Below, in pieces: positions 1 through 11,580 of a DNA stretch of 64,000 nt (positions are counted from its first letter, which is position 1; every line of letters starts with the position of its first letter). The position numbers were made by a program, and so were the translations under genes. A model generated the notes under the pieces. That model was not told the DNA's origin. It saw nothing but the letters and a program-made list of their open reading frames with translations, and made no database searches. The stretch lies in assembly GCA_941918925.1 (NCBI GenBank), contig OW799235.1, positions 34,275,201 through 34,339,200 of the forward strand, read 5' to 3'. Origin of the DNA: Phyto melanocephala. Lineage: Eukaryota > Arthropoda > Insecta > Diptera > Rhinophoridae.

Positions 1-2461
1 TTCTTATTTTGAGTTTTTGTAAGTTGTGATGTCAATAAGAAAATTCACTTTGACAAATGTCAATACAAACGTCAGTTCAGATGACAGAGTTGCCAACTTT
101 TGTTTATGTTTATTTTTAATTCGCATTATTAACCTTTGCAACCTACTACTCCTTTCCGTGCTCCTGTTCCAAAAATGTATGTAAATCGTAATTTTCTAAG
201 TCGAAAAAAACTTTCAAATAAATTTGAATCGTTTGTTTGAACAATTTTCTCTAATTGCAACTTAATTAAATATTTTTCTTTTTTTTGACTTCTTGTAAGT
301 TGTGATGTCAATAAGAAAACTCAATTTGACAAATGTCAATACAAACGTCAGTTCAGATGACAGAGTTGCCAACTTTTGTTTATGTTTATTTTTAATTCGC
401 ATTATCAACCTTTGCAATCTACTACTCCTTTCTGTGCTCCTGTTCCAAAAATGTATGTAAATCGTGATTTTCTAAGTCGAAAAAAACTTTCAAATAAATT
501 TGAATCGTTTGTTTGAACAATTTTCTCTAATTGCAACTTAATTAAATATTTTTCTTTTTTTGACTTCTTGTAAGTTGTGATGTCAATAAGAAAATTCAAT
601 TTGACAAATGTCAATTCAAATGTCAATACAAACGTCAGTTCAGATGACAGAGTTGCCAACTTTTGTTTATGTTTGTTTTTAATTCGCATATCAACTTTTG
701 CAACCTACTACTCCTTTCTGTGCACCTGTTCCAAAAATGTATGTAAATCGTAATTTTCTAAGTCGAAAAAAACTTTTGTTTGAACAATTTTTTCTAATTG
801 CAACTTATTTAAATATTTTTCTTTTTTTGACTTCTTGTAAGTTCTGATGTCAATAAAAAAATTCATTTTGACAAATGTCAATACAAACGTCAGTTCAGAT
901 GACAGTGTTGCCAACTTTTGTTATGTTAATTTTTTATTCGCATTACAAACCTTTGCAACGTACTACTCCTTTCTGTGCTCCTGTTCCAAAAATGTATGTA
1001 AATCGTAATTTTCTAAGTCGAAAAAAACTTTCAAATAAATTTGAATCGTTTGTTTGAACAATTTTCTCTAATTGCAACTTAATTAAATATTTTTCTTTTT
1101 TTGATTTCTTGTAAGTTGTGATGTCAATAAGAAAATTCAATTTGACAAATGTCAATTCAAATGTCAATACAAACGTCAGTTCAGATGACAGAGTTGCCAA
1201 CTTTTGTTTATGTTTGTTTTTAATTCGCATATCAACCTTTGCAACCTACTACTCCTTTCTGTGCTCCTGTTCCAAAAATGTATGTAAATCGTAATTTTCT
1301 AAGTCGAAAAAAACTTTTGTTTGAACAATTTTCTCTAATTGCAACTTAATTAAATATTTTTCTTTTTTTAACTTCTTGTAAGTTGTGATGTCAATAAAAA
1401 AATTCATTTTGACAAATGTCAATTCAAATGTCACTACAAACGTCAGTTCAGATGACAGTGTTGCCAACTTTTGTTATGTTAATTTTTAATTCGCATTACA
1501 AACCTTTGCAACGTACTACTCCTTTCTGTGCTCCTGTTCCAAAAATGAATGTAAATCGTATTTTTCTAAATCGAAAAAAATTTTCAAAAATTATAATTGT
1601 TTAATAAAATTAGTTTGACAAATGTCAATACAAACGTCAGTTCAGATGACAGAGTTGCCAACTTTTGTTTATCTTAATTTTTAATTCGCATTATTAACCT
1701 TTGCAACCACTACTCCTTTCTGTGCTCCTGTTCCAAAAATGTATGTAAATCGTAATTTTCTAAGTCGAAAAAAACTTTCAAATAAATTTGAATCGTTTGT
1801 TTGAACAATTTTCTCTAATTGCAACTTAATTAAATATTTTTCTTTTTTTGACTTCTTGTAAGTTGTGATGTCAATAAGAAAATTCAATTTGACAAATGTC
1901 AATTCAAATGTCAATACAAACGTCAGTTCAGATGACAGAGTTGCCAACTTTTGTTTATGTTTGTTTTTAATTCGCATATCAACCTTTGCAACCTACTACT
2001 CCTTTCTGTGCTCCTGTTCCAAAAATGTATGTAAATCGTAATTTTCTAAGTCGAAAAAAACTTTCAAATAAATTTGAATCGTTTGTTTGAACAATTTTCT
2101 CTAATTGCAACTTAATTAAATATTTTTCTTTTTTTGACTTCTTGTAAGTTGTGATGTCAATAAGAAAATTCAATTTGACAAATGTCAATTCAAATGTCAA
2201 TACAAACGTCAGTTCAGATGACAGAGTTGCCAACTTTTGTTTATGTTTGTTTTTAATTCGCATATCAACCTTTGCAACCTACTACTCCTTTCTGTGCTCC
2301 TGTTCCAAAAATGTATGTAAATCGTAATTTTCTAAGTCGAAAAAAACTTTCAAATAAATGTGAATCGTTTGTTTGAACAATTTTCTCTAATTGCAACTTA
2401 ATTAAATATTTTTCTTTTTTTGACTTCTTGTAAGTTGTGATGTCAATAAAAAAATTCATTT

Positions 2462-2517
2462 TGACAAATGTCAATTTAAATGTCAATACAAACGTCAGTT
2501 CAGATGACAGAGTTGCC
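2462..2517 (+). repeat. 12-bp TGTCA micro-repeat inside each monomer (example)
   Basis: The segment reads as consecutive 12-mers: ATGTCAATTTAA, ATGTCAATACAA, ACGTCAGTTCAG, ATGACAGAGTTG, preceded by the palindrome TGACA-AA-TGTCA. Monomers carry either the four-unit form or a form lacking one unit, as at 9,597-9,630. This accounts for part of the monomer length variation. Confidence 0.85.
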
Positions 2518-2826
2518 AACTTTTGTTTATGTTTATTTTTAATTCGCATTATCAACCTTTGCAACCTACTACTCCTTTCTGTGCTCCTGTTCCAAAAATG
2601 TATGTAAATCGTAATTTTCTAAGTCGAAAAAAACTTTCAAATAAATTTGAATCGTTTGTTTGAAAAATTTTCTCTAATTGCAACTTAATTAAATATTTTT
2701 CTTATTTTGAGTTTTTGTAAGTTGTGATGTCAATAAGAAAATTCACTTTGACAAATGTCAATACAAACGTCAGTTCAGATGACAGAGTTGCCAACTTTTG
2801 TTTATGTTTATTTTTAATTCGCATTA

Positions 2827-3114
2827 TTAACCTTTGCAACCTACTACTCCTTTCTGTGCTCCTGTTCCAAAAATGTATGTAAATCGTAATTTTCTAAGTC
2901 GAAAAAAACTTTCAAATAAATTTGAATCGTTTGTTTGAACAACTTTCTCTAATTGCAACTTAATTAAATATTTTTCTTTTTTTTGACTTCTTGTAAGTTG
3001 TGATGTCAATAAAAAAATTCATTTTGACAAATGTCAATTCAAATGTCAATACAAACGTCAGTTCAGATGACAGAATTGCCAACTTTTGTTTATGTTTATT
3101 TTTAATTCGCATTA
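2827..3114 (+). repeat. Representative class A satellite monomer, 288 bp
   Basis: This is one unit of the most frequent class, followed immediately by an apparently identical unit at 3,115-3,402. Class A carries the short junction CGTTTGTTTGAACAA before the TCTCTAATTGCAACTTAATT block. Small length changes come from the 12-bp micro-repeat (3 or 4 copies) and from the poly-A and poly-T tracts. Confidence 0.9.
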
Positions 3115-4850
3115 TTAACCTTTGCAACCTACTACTCCTTTCTGTGCTCCTGTTCCAAAAATGTATGTAAATCGTAATTTTCTAAGTCGAAAAAAACTTT
3201 CAAATAAATTTGAATCGTTTGTTTGAACAACTTTCTCTAATTGCAACTTAATTAAATATTTTTCTTTTTTTTGACTTCTTGTAAGTTGTGATGTCAATAA
3301 AAAAATTCATTTTGACAAATGTCAATTCAAATGTCAATACAAACGTCAGTTCAGATGACAGAATTGCCAACTTTTGTTTATGTTTATTTTTAATTCGCAT
3401 TATTAACCTTTGCAACCTACTACTCCTTTCTGTGCTCCTGTTCCAAAAATGTATGTAAATCGTAATTTTCTAAGTCGAAAAAAACTATCAAATAAATTTG
3501 AATCGTTTGTTTGAACAATTTTCTCTAATTGCAACTTAATTAAATATTTTTCTTTTTTTGACTTCTTGTAAGTTGTGATGTCAATAAAAAAATTCATTTT
3601 GACTAATGTCAATTCAAATGTCAATACAAACGTCAGTTCAGATGACAGAGTTGCCAACTTTTGTTTATGTTAATTTTTAATTCGCATTACCAACCTTTGC
3701 ATCCTACTACTGCTTTCTGTGCTCCTGTTCCAAAAATGTACGTTAATCGTAATTTTCTAAGTCGAAAAAAACTTTCAAATAAATTTGAATCGTTTGTTTG
3801 AACAAATTTCTCTAATTGCAACTTAATTAAATATTTTTCTTATTTTGAGTTTTTGTAAGTTGTGATGTCAATAAGAAAATTCAATTTGACAAATGTCAAT
3901 TCAAATGTCAATACAAACGTCAGTTCAGATGACAGAGTTGCCAACTTTTGTTTATGTTTATTTTTAATTCGCATATCAACCTTTGCAACCTACTACTCCT
4001 TTCTGTGCTCCTGTTCCAAAAATGTATGTAAATCGTAATTTTCTAAGTCGAAAAAAACTATCAAATAAATTTGAATCGTTTGTTTGAACAATTTTCTCTA
4101 ATTGCAACTTAATTAAATATTTTTCTTTTTTTGACTTCTTGTAAGTTGTGATGTCAATAAAAAAATTCATTTTGACAAATGTCAATTCAAATGTCAATAC
4201 AAACGTCAGTTCAGATGACAGAATTGCCAACTTTTGTTTATGTTTATTTTTAATTCGCATTATTAACCTTTGCAACCTACTACTCCTTTCTGTGCTCCTG
4301 TTCCAAAAATGTATGTAAATCGTAATTTTCTAAGTCGAAAAAAACTTTCAAATAAATTTGAATCGTTTGTTTGAACAACTTTCTCTAATTGCAACTTAAT
4401 TAAATATTTTTCTTATTTTGAGTTTTTGTAAGTTGTGATGTCAATAAGAAAATTCAATTTGACAAATGTCAATTCAAATGTCAATACAAACGTCAGTTCA
4501 GATGACAGAGTTGCCAACTTTTGTTTATGTTTATTTTTAATTCGCATATCAACCTTTGCAACCTACTACTCCTTTCTGTGCTCCTGTTCCAAAAATGTAT
4601 GTAAATCGTAATTTTCTAAGTCGAAAAAAACTATCAAATAAATTTGAATCGTTTGTTTGAACAATTTTCTCTAATTGCAACTTAATTAAATATTTTTCTT
4701 TTTTTGACTTCTTGTAAGTTGTGATGTCAATAAAAAAATTCATTTTGACTAATGTCAATTCAAATGTCAATACAAACGTCAGTTCAGATGACAGTGTTGC
4801 CAACTTTTGTTTATGTTAATTTTTAATTCGCATTACCAACCTTTGCATCC

Positions 4851-5053
4851 TACTACTGCTTTCTGTGCTCCTGTTCCAAAAATGTACGTTAATCGTAATT
4901 TTCTAAGTCGAAAAAAACTTTGGAATTTTCTGTCGAAAAAATTTTTCAAATAAATTAGTTTGACAAATGTCAATACAAACGTCAGTTCAGATGTCAGAGT
5001 TGCCAACTTTTGTTTATGTTAGTTTTAAACTCGCATTACCAACCTTTGCAACC
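4851..5053 (+). repeat. Representative class D (short) satellite monomer, 203 bp
   Basis: This monomer lacks much of the AT-rich half. After TAAGTCGAAAAAAACTTTGG it runs through AATTTTCTGTCGAAAAAATT to AAATTAGTTTGACAAATGTC. The same class recurs near 12,720, 16,695, 21,580, 34,240, 39,470 and 42,030. Confidence 0.88.
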
Positions 5054-6234
5054 TACTACTCCTTTCTGTGCTCCTGTTCTAAAAATGTATGTAAATCGTA
5101 ATTTTCTAAGTCGAAAAAAGCTTTCAAATAAATTTGAATCGTTTGTTTGAACAATTTTCTCTAATTGCAACTTAATTAAATATTTTTCATTTTTTGACTT
5201 CTTGTAAGTTGTGATGTCATTAAAAAAATTCAGTTTGACAAATGTCAATTCAAATGTCAATACAAACGTCAGTTCAGATGACAGAGTTGCCAACTTTTGT
5301 TTATGTTTATTTTTAATTCGCATTATCAACCTTTGCAACCTTCTACTCCTTTCTGTGCTCCTGTTCCAAAAATGTATGTAAATCGTAATTTTCTAAGTCG
5401 AAAAAAACTTTCAAATAAATTTGAATCGTTTGTTTGAACAATTTTCTCTAATTGCAACTTAATTAAATAATTTTCTTTTTTTAACTTCTTGTAAGTTGTG
5501 ATGTCAATAAAAAAATTCATTTTGACAAACGTCAATTTAAATGTCAATACAAACGTCAGTTCAGATGACAGTGTAGCCAACTTTTGTTTATGTTAATTTT
5601 TAATTCGTATTACCAACCTTTGCAACGTACTACTCCTTCCTGTGCTCCTGTTCCAAAAATGAATGTAAATCGTATTTTTCTAAGTCGAAAAAAAACTTTC
5701 AAATAAATTTGAATCGTTTGAACAATCAAATAAAGTTGGAAGAAGTATTTATTATCTATCATCAGCTTTTACAATTTTTCCCTAATTGCAACTTAATTAA
5801 ATATTTTTCTTTTTTTGACTTCTTGTAAGTTGTGATGTCAATAAAAAAATTCACTTTAACAAATGTCAATACAAACGTCAGTTCAGATGACAGTGTTGCC
5901 AACTTTTGTTTATGTTTATTTTTAATTCGCATTATCAACCTTTGCAACCTACTACTCCTTTCTGTGCTCCTGTTCCAAAAATGTATGTAAATCGTAATTT
6001 TCTAAGTCGAAAAAAACTTTTAAATAAATTTGAATCGTTTGTTTGAACAATTTTCTCTAATTGCAACTTTTTTCTTTTTTTTCTTTTTTTGACTTCTTGT
6101 AAGTTGTGATGTCAATAAAAAAATTCATTTTGACAAATGTCAATTCAAATGTCAATACAAACGTCAGTTCAGATGACAGTGTTGCCAACTTTTGTTATGT
6201 TAATTTTTAATTCGCATTACCAACCTTTGCAACG

Positions 6235-6563
6235 TACTACTCCTTTCTGTGCTCCTGTTCCAAAAATGTATGTAAATCGTAATTTTCTAAGTCGAAAAAA
6301 ACTTTCATATCAATTTGAATCGTTTGAACAATCAAATAAAGTTGGAAGAAGTATCTGTTATCATCAGCTTTTACGATTTTTCCCTAATTGCAACTCAATT
6401 AAATATTTTTCTTTTTTTGACTTTTTGTAAGTTGTGATGTCAATAAAAAAAATCCCTTTAACAAACGTCAATTCAAATGTCAATACAAACGTCAGTTCAG
6501 ATGACAGTGTTGCCAACTTTTGTTTATGTTAATTTTTAATTCGCATTACCAACCTTTGCAACC
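6235..6563 (+). repeat. Representative class B (long) satellite monomer, about 329 bp
   Basis: Class B differs from class A by a segment between GAATCGTTTGAACAATCAAA and CCCTAATTGCAACT. It contains GTTGGAAGAAGTAT and a CATCAGCTTTTAC block. Other examples lie near 5,628-5,949 (322 bp), 13,500, 14,100, 18,920, 22,960, 26,230, 32,930, 40,860 and 42,790. Nearly all of the divergent monomers at the array edge (44.5-49.0 kb) carry this segment, so the long form may be ancestral and class A derived; that is inference. Confidence 0.88.
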
Positions 6564-9500
6564 TACTAATCCTTTCTGTGCTCCTGTTCCAAAAATGTAT
6601 GTAAATCGTAATTTTCTAAGTCGAAAAAAACTTTCAAATAAATTTGAATCGTTTGTTTGAACAATTTTCTCTAATTGCAACTTAATTAAATATTTTTCTT
6701 TTTTTGACTTCTTGTAAGTTGTGATGTCAATAAAATTCATTTTGACAAACGTCAATTTAAATGTCAATACAAACGTCAGTTCAGATGACAGTGTAGCCAA
6801 CTTTTGTTTATGTTAATTTTTAATTCGCATTACCAACCTTTGCAACGTACTACTCCTTCCTGTGCTCCTGTTCCAAAAATGAATGTAAATCGTATTTTTC
6901 TAAGTCGAAAAAAAACTTTCAAATAAATTTGAATCGTTTGAACAATCAAATAAAGTTGGAAGAAGTATTTATTATCTATCATAAGCTTTTACAATTTTTC
7001 CCTAATTGCAACTTAATTAAATATTTTTCTTTTTTTGACTTCTTGTAAGTTGTGATGTCAATAAAAAAATTCACTTTGACAAATGTCAATACAAACGTCA
7101 GTTCAGATGACAGAGTTGCCAACTTTTGTTTATGTTTATTTTTAATTCGCATTATCAACCTTTGCAACCTACTACTCCTTTCTGTGCTCCTGTTCCAAAA
7201 ATGTATGTAAATCGTATTTTTCTAAATCGAAAAAAATTTTCAAAAATTATAATTGTTTAATAAAATTAGTTTGACAAATGTCAATACAAACGTCAGTTCA
7301 GATGACAGAGTTGCCAACTTTTGTTTATCTTAATTTTTAATTCGCATTATTAACCTTTGCAACCTACTACTCCTTTCTGTGCTCCTGTTCCCAAAATGTA
7401 TGTAAATCGTAATTTTCTAAGTCGAAAAAAACTTTCAAATAAATTTGAATCGTTTGTTTGAACAATTTTCTCTAATTGCAACTTAATTAAATATTTTTCT
7501 TTTTTTGACTTCTTGTAAGTTGTGATGTCAATAAGAAAATTCAATTTGACAAATGTCAATTATAATGTCAATACAAACGTCAGTTCAGATGACAGAGTTG
7601 CCAACTTTTGTTTATCTTAATTTTTAATTCGCATTATTAACCTTTGCAACCTACTACTGCTTTCTGTGCTCCTGTTCCAAAAATGTATGTATGTAAATCG
7701 TAATTTTCTAAGTCGAAAAAAACTTTCAAATAAATTTGAATCGTCTGTTTGAACAATTTTCTCTAATTGCAACTTAATTAAATATTTTTATTTTTTTGAC
7801 TTCTTGTAAGTTGTGATGTCAATAAAAAAATTCATTTTGACAAATGTCAATTCAAATGTCAATACAAACGTCAGTTCAGATGACAGAGTTGCCAACTTTT
7901 GTTTATGTTTATTTTTAATTCGCATTATCAACCTTTGCAACCTACTACTCCTTTCTGTGCTCCTGTTCCAAAAATGTATGTAAATCGTAATTTTCTAAGT
8001 CGAAAAAAAATTTCAAATAAATTTGAATCGTTTGTTTGAACAATTTTCTCTAATTGCAACTTAATTAAATATTTTTCTTATTTTGAGTTTTTGTAAGTTG
8101 TGATGTCAATAAGAAAATTCACTTTGACAAATGTCAATACAAACGTCAGTTCAGATGACAGAGTTGCCAACTTTTGTTTATGTTTATTTTTAATTCGCAT
8201 TATTAACCTTTGCAACCTACTACTCCTTTCTGTGCTCCTGTTCCAAAAATGTATGTAAATCGTAATTTTCTAAGTCGAAAAAAACTTTCAAATAAATTTG
8301 AATCGTTTGTTTGAACAACTTTCTCTAATTGCAACTTAATTAAATATTTTTCTTTTTTTTGACTTCTTGTAAGTTGTGATGTCAATAAAAAAATTCATTT
8401 TGACAAATGTCAATTCAAATGTCAATACAAACGTCAGTTCAGATGACAGAGTTGCCAACTTTTGTTTATGTTTATTTTTAATTCGCATTATCAACCTTTG
8501 CAACCTACTACTCCTTTCTGTGCTCCTGTTCCAAAAATTTATGTAAATCGTAATTTTCTAAGTCGAAAAAAACTTTCAAATAAATTTGAATCGTTTGTTG
8601 AACAATTTTCTCTAATTGCAACTTAATTAAATATATTTTTTTGACTTCTTGTAAGTTGTGATGTCAATAAGAAAATTCAATTTGACAAATGTCAATTCAA
8701 ATGTCAATACAAACGTCAGTTCAGATGACAGAGTTGCCAACTTTTGTTTATGTTTGTTTTTAATTCGCATATCAACCTTTGCAACCTACTACTCCTTTCT
8801 GTGCTCCTGTTCCAAAAATGTATGTAAATCGTAATTTTCTAAGTCGAAAAAAACTTTCAAATAAATTTGAATCGTTTGTTTGAACAATTTTCTCTAATTG
8901 CAACTTAATTAAATATTTTTATTTTTTTGACTTCTTGTAAGTTGTGATGTCAATAAAAAAATTCATTTTGACAAATGTCAATTTAAATGTCAATACAAAC
9001 GTCAGTTCAGATGACAGAGTTGCCAACTTTTGTTTATGTTTATTTTTAATTCGCATTATCAACCTTTGCAACCTACTACTCCTTTCTGTGCTCCTGTTCC
9101 AAAAATGTATGTAAATCGTAATTTTCTAAGTCGAAAAAAACTTTCAAATAAATTTGAATCGTTTGTTTGAACAATTTTCTCTAATTGCAACTTAATTAAA
9201 TATTTTTCTTTTTTTGACTTCTTGTAAGTTGTGATGTCAATAAAAAAATTCATTTTGACAAACGTCAATTTAAATGTCAATACAAACGTCAGTTCAGATG
9301 ACAGTGTAGCCAACTTTTGTTTATGTTAATTTTTAATTCGCATTACCAACCTTTGCAACGTACTACTCCTTCCTGTGCTGCTGTTCCAAAAATGAATGTA
9401 AATCGTATTTTTCTAAGTCGAAAAAAAACTTTCAAATAAATTTGAATCGTTTGAACAATCAAATAAGGTTGGAAGAAGTATTTATTATCTATCATAAGCT

Positions 9501-11580
9501 TTTACAATTTTTCCCTAATTGCAACTTAATTAAATATTTTTCTTTTTTTGACTTCTTGTAAGTTGTGATGTCAATAAAAAAATTCACTTTGACAAATGTC
9601 AATACAAACGTCAGTTCAGATGACAGAGTTGCCAACTTTTGTTTATGTTTATTTTTAATTCGCATTATCAACCTTTGCAACCTACTACTCCTTTCTGTGC
9701 TCCTGTTTCAAAAATGTATGTAAATCGTATTTTTCTAAATCGAAAAAAATTTTCAAAAATTATAATTGTTTAATAAAATTAGTTTGACAAATGTCAATAC
9801 AAACGTCAGTTCAGATGACAGAGTTGCCAACTTTTGTTTATCTTAATTTTTAATTCGCATTATTAACCTTTGCAACCTACTACTCCTTTCTGTGCTCCTG
9901 TTCCCAAAATGTATGTAAATCGTAATTTTCTAAGTCGAAAAAAACTTTCAAATAAATTTGAATCGTTTGTTTGAACAATTTTCTCTAATTGCAACTTAAT
10001 TAAATATTTTTCTTTTTTTGACTTCTTGTAAGTTGTGATGTCAATAAGAAAATTCAATTTGACAAATGTCAATTATAATGTCAATACAAACGTCAGTTCA
10101 GATGACAGAGTTGCCAACTTTTGTTTATCTTAATTTTTAATTCGCATTATTAACCTTTGCAACCTACTACTCCTTTCTGTGCTCCTGTTCCAAAAATGTA
10201 TGTATGTAAATCGTAATTTTCTAAGTCGAAAAAAACTTTCAAATAAATTTGAATCGTCTGTTTGAACAATTTTCTCTAATTGCAACTTAATTAAATATTT
10301 TTATTTTTTTGACTTCTTGTAAGTTGTGATGTCAATAAAAAAATTCATTTTGACAAATGTCAATTCAAATGTCAATACAAACGTCAGTTCAGATGACAGA
10401 GTTGCCAACTTTTGTTTATGTTTATTTTTAATTCGCATTATCAACCTTTGCAACCTACTACTCCTTTCTGTGCTCCTGTTCCAAAAATGTATGTAAATCG
10501 TAATTTTCTAAGTCGAAAAAAAATTTCAAATAAATTTGAATCGTTTGTTTGAACAATTTTCTCTAATTGCAACTTAATTAAATATTTTTCTTATTTTGAG
10601 TTTTTGTAAGTTGTGATGTCAATAAGAAAATTCACTTTGACAAATGTCAATACAAACGTCAGTTCAGATGACAGAGTTGCCAACTTTTGTTTATGTTTAT
10701 TTTTAATTCGCATTATTAACCTTTGCAACCTACTACTCCTTTCTGTGCTCCTGTTCCAAAAATGTATGTAAATCGTAATTTTCTAAGTCGAAAAAAACTT
10801 TCAAATAAATTTGAATCGTTTGTTTGAACAACTTTCTCTAATTGCAACTTAATTAAATATTTTTCTTTTTTTTGACTTCTTGTAAGTTGTGATGTCAATA
10901 AAAAAATTCATTTTGACAAATGTTAATTCAAATGTCAATACAAACGTCAGTTCAGATGACAGAGTTGCCAACTTTTGTTTATGTTTATTTTTAATTCGCA
11001 TTATCAACCTTTGCAACCTACTACTCCTTTCTGTGCTCCTGTTCCAAAAATTTATGTAAATCGTAATTTTCCAAGTCGAAAAAAACTTTCAAATAAATTT
11101 GAATCGTTTGTTGAACAATTTTCTCTAATTGCAACTTAATTAAATATATTTTTTTGACTTCTTGTAAGTTGTGATGTCAATAAGAAAATTCAATTTGACA
11201 AATGTCAATTCAAATGTCAATACAAACGTCAGTTCAGATGACAGAGTTGCCAACTTTTGTTTATGTTTGTTTTTAATTCGCATATCAACCTTTGCAACCT
11301 ACTACTCCTTTCTGTGCTCCTGTTCCAAAAATGTTAGTAAATCGTAATTTTCTAAGTCGAAAAAAACTTTCAAATAAATTTGAATCGTTTGTTTGAAAAA
11401 TTTTCTCTAATTGCAACTTAATTAAATATTTTTATTTTTTTGACTTCTTGTAAGTTGTGATGTCAATAAAAAATTCATTTTGACAAATGTCAATTTAAAT
11501 GTCAATACAAACGTCAGTTCAGATGACAGAGTTGCCAACTTTTGTTTATGTTTATTTTTAATTCGCATTATCAACCTTTG
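6560..11580 (+). repeat. Tandem higher-order duplication, period about 2,513 bp (two copies)
   Basis: Diagnostic monomers repeat in the same order at a constant offset of about 2,513 bp. A class B unit near 6,840 pairs with one near 9,353, the class C unit near 7,200 with 9,713, the CCCAAAATG variant at 7,390 with 9,903, the TATGTATGTAAATCG variant at 7,686 with 10,199, and the CCAAAAATTTATG variant near 8,530 with 11,043. Boundaries are approximate. Confidence 0.82.
7170..7364 (+). repeat. Representative class C (short) satellite monomer, 195 bp
   Basis: A short monomer in which AAATCGAAAAAAATTTTC is followed by AAAAATTATAATTGTTTAAT and then AAAATTAGTTTGACAAATG. It shares the ATTAG|TTTGACAAATG junction with the 203-bp class. 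Similar units occur near 1,520, 9,690, 33,060, 36,150 and 41,310. A further trimmed version of about 166 bp occurs near 44,111-44,350. Confidence 0.87.

Noticed and set aside
280..310. GTAAGT in every monomer as a splice donor, and AATAAA as a polyadenylation signal
   Set aside because: Both motifs occur in each unit (TTGTAAGTTG, CAAATAAATT) but are expected by chance in AT-rich DNA, and there is no exon to go with them.
640..700. Possible hammerhead-ribozyme core around GTTCAGATGACAG in the satellite
   Set aside because: Some satellites encode hammerheads, but I found no CUGANGA box with a matching GAAA box and three stems on either strand. The resemblance is superficial.
1979..2564. Recurrent minus-strand open frames of 60-100 codons in the satellite (KNKHKQKLATLSSELTF... 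type), seen in most monomers
   Set aside because: They repeat because the monomer repeats and 288 is divisible by three. Many begin at TTG, not ATG, lengths vary with monomer class, amino-acid changes between copies are frequent, and there is no promoter, domain or sign of frame conservation.
6137..6430. Plus-strand 97-codon frames in class B monomers (MSIQMSIQTSVQMTV... type)
   Set aside because: They overlap the minus-strand frames over the same repeat, occur only where the class B segment happens to lack stops, and show no recognisable domain. The SIQM/TSVQ start is just the translated 12-bp micro-repeat.
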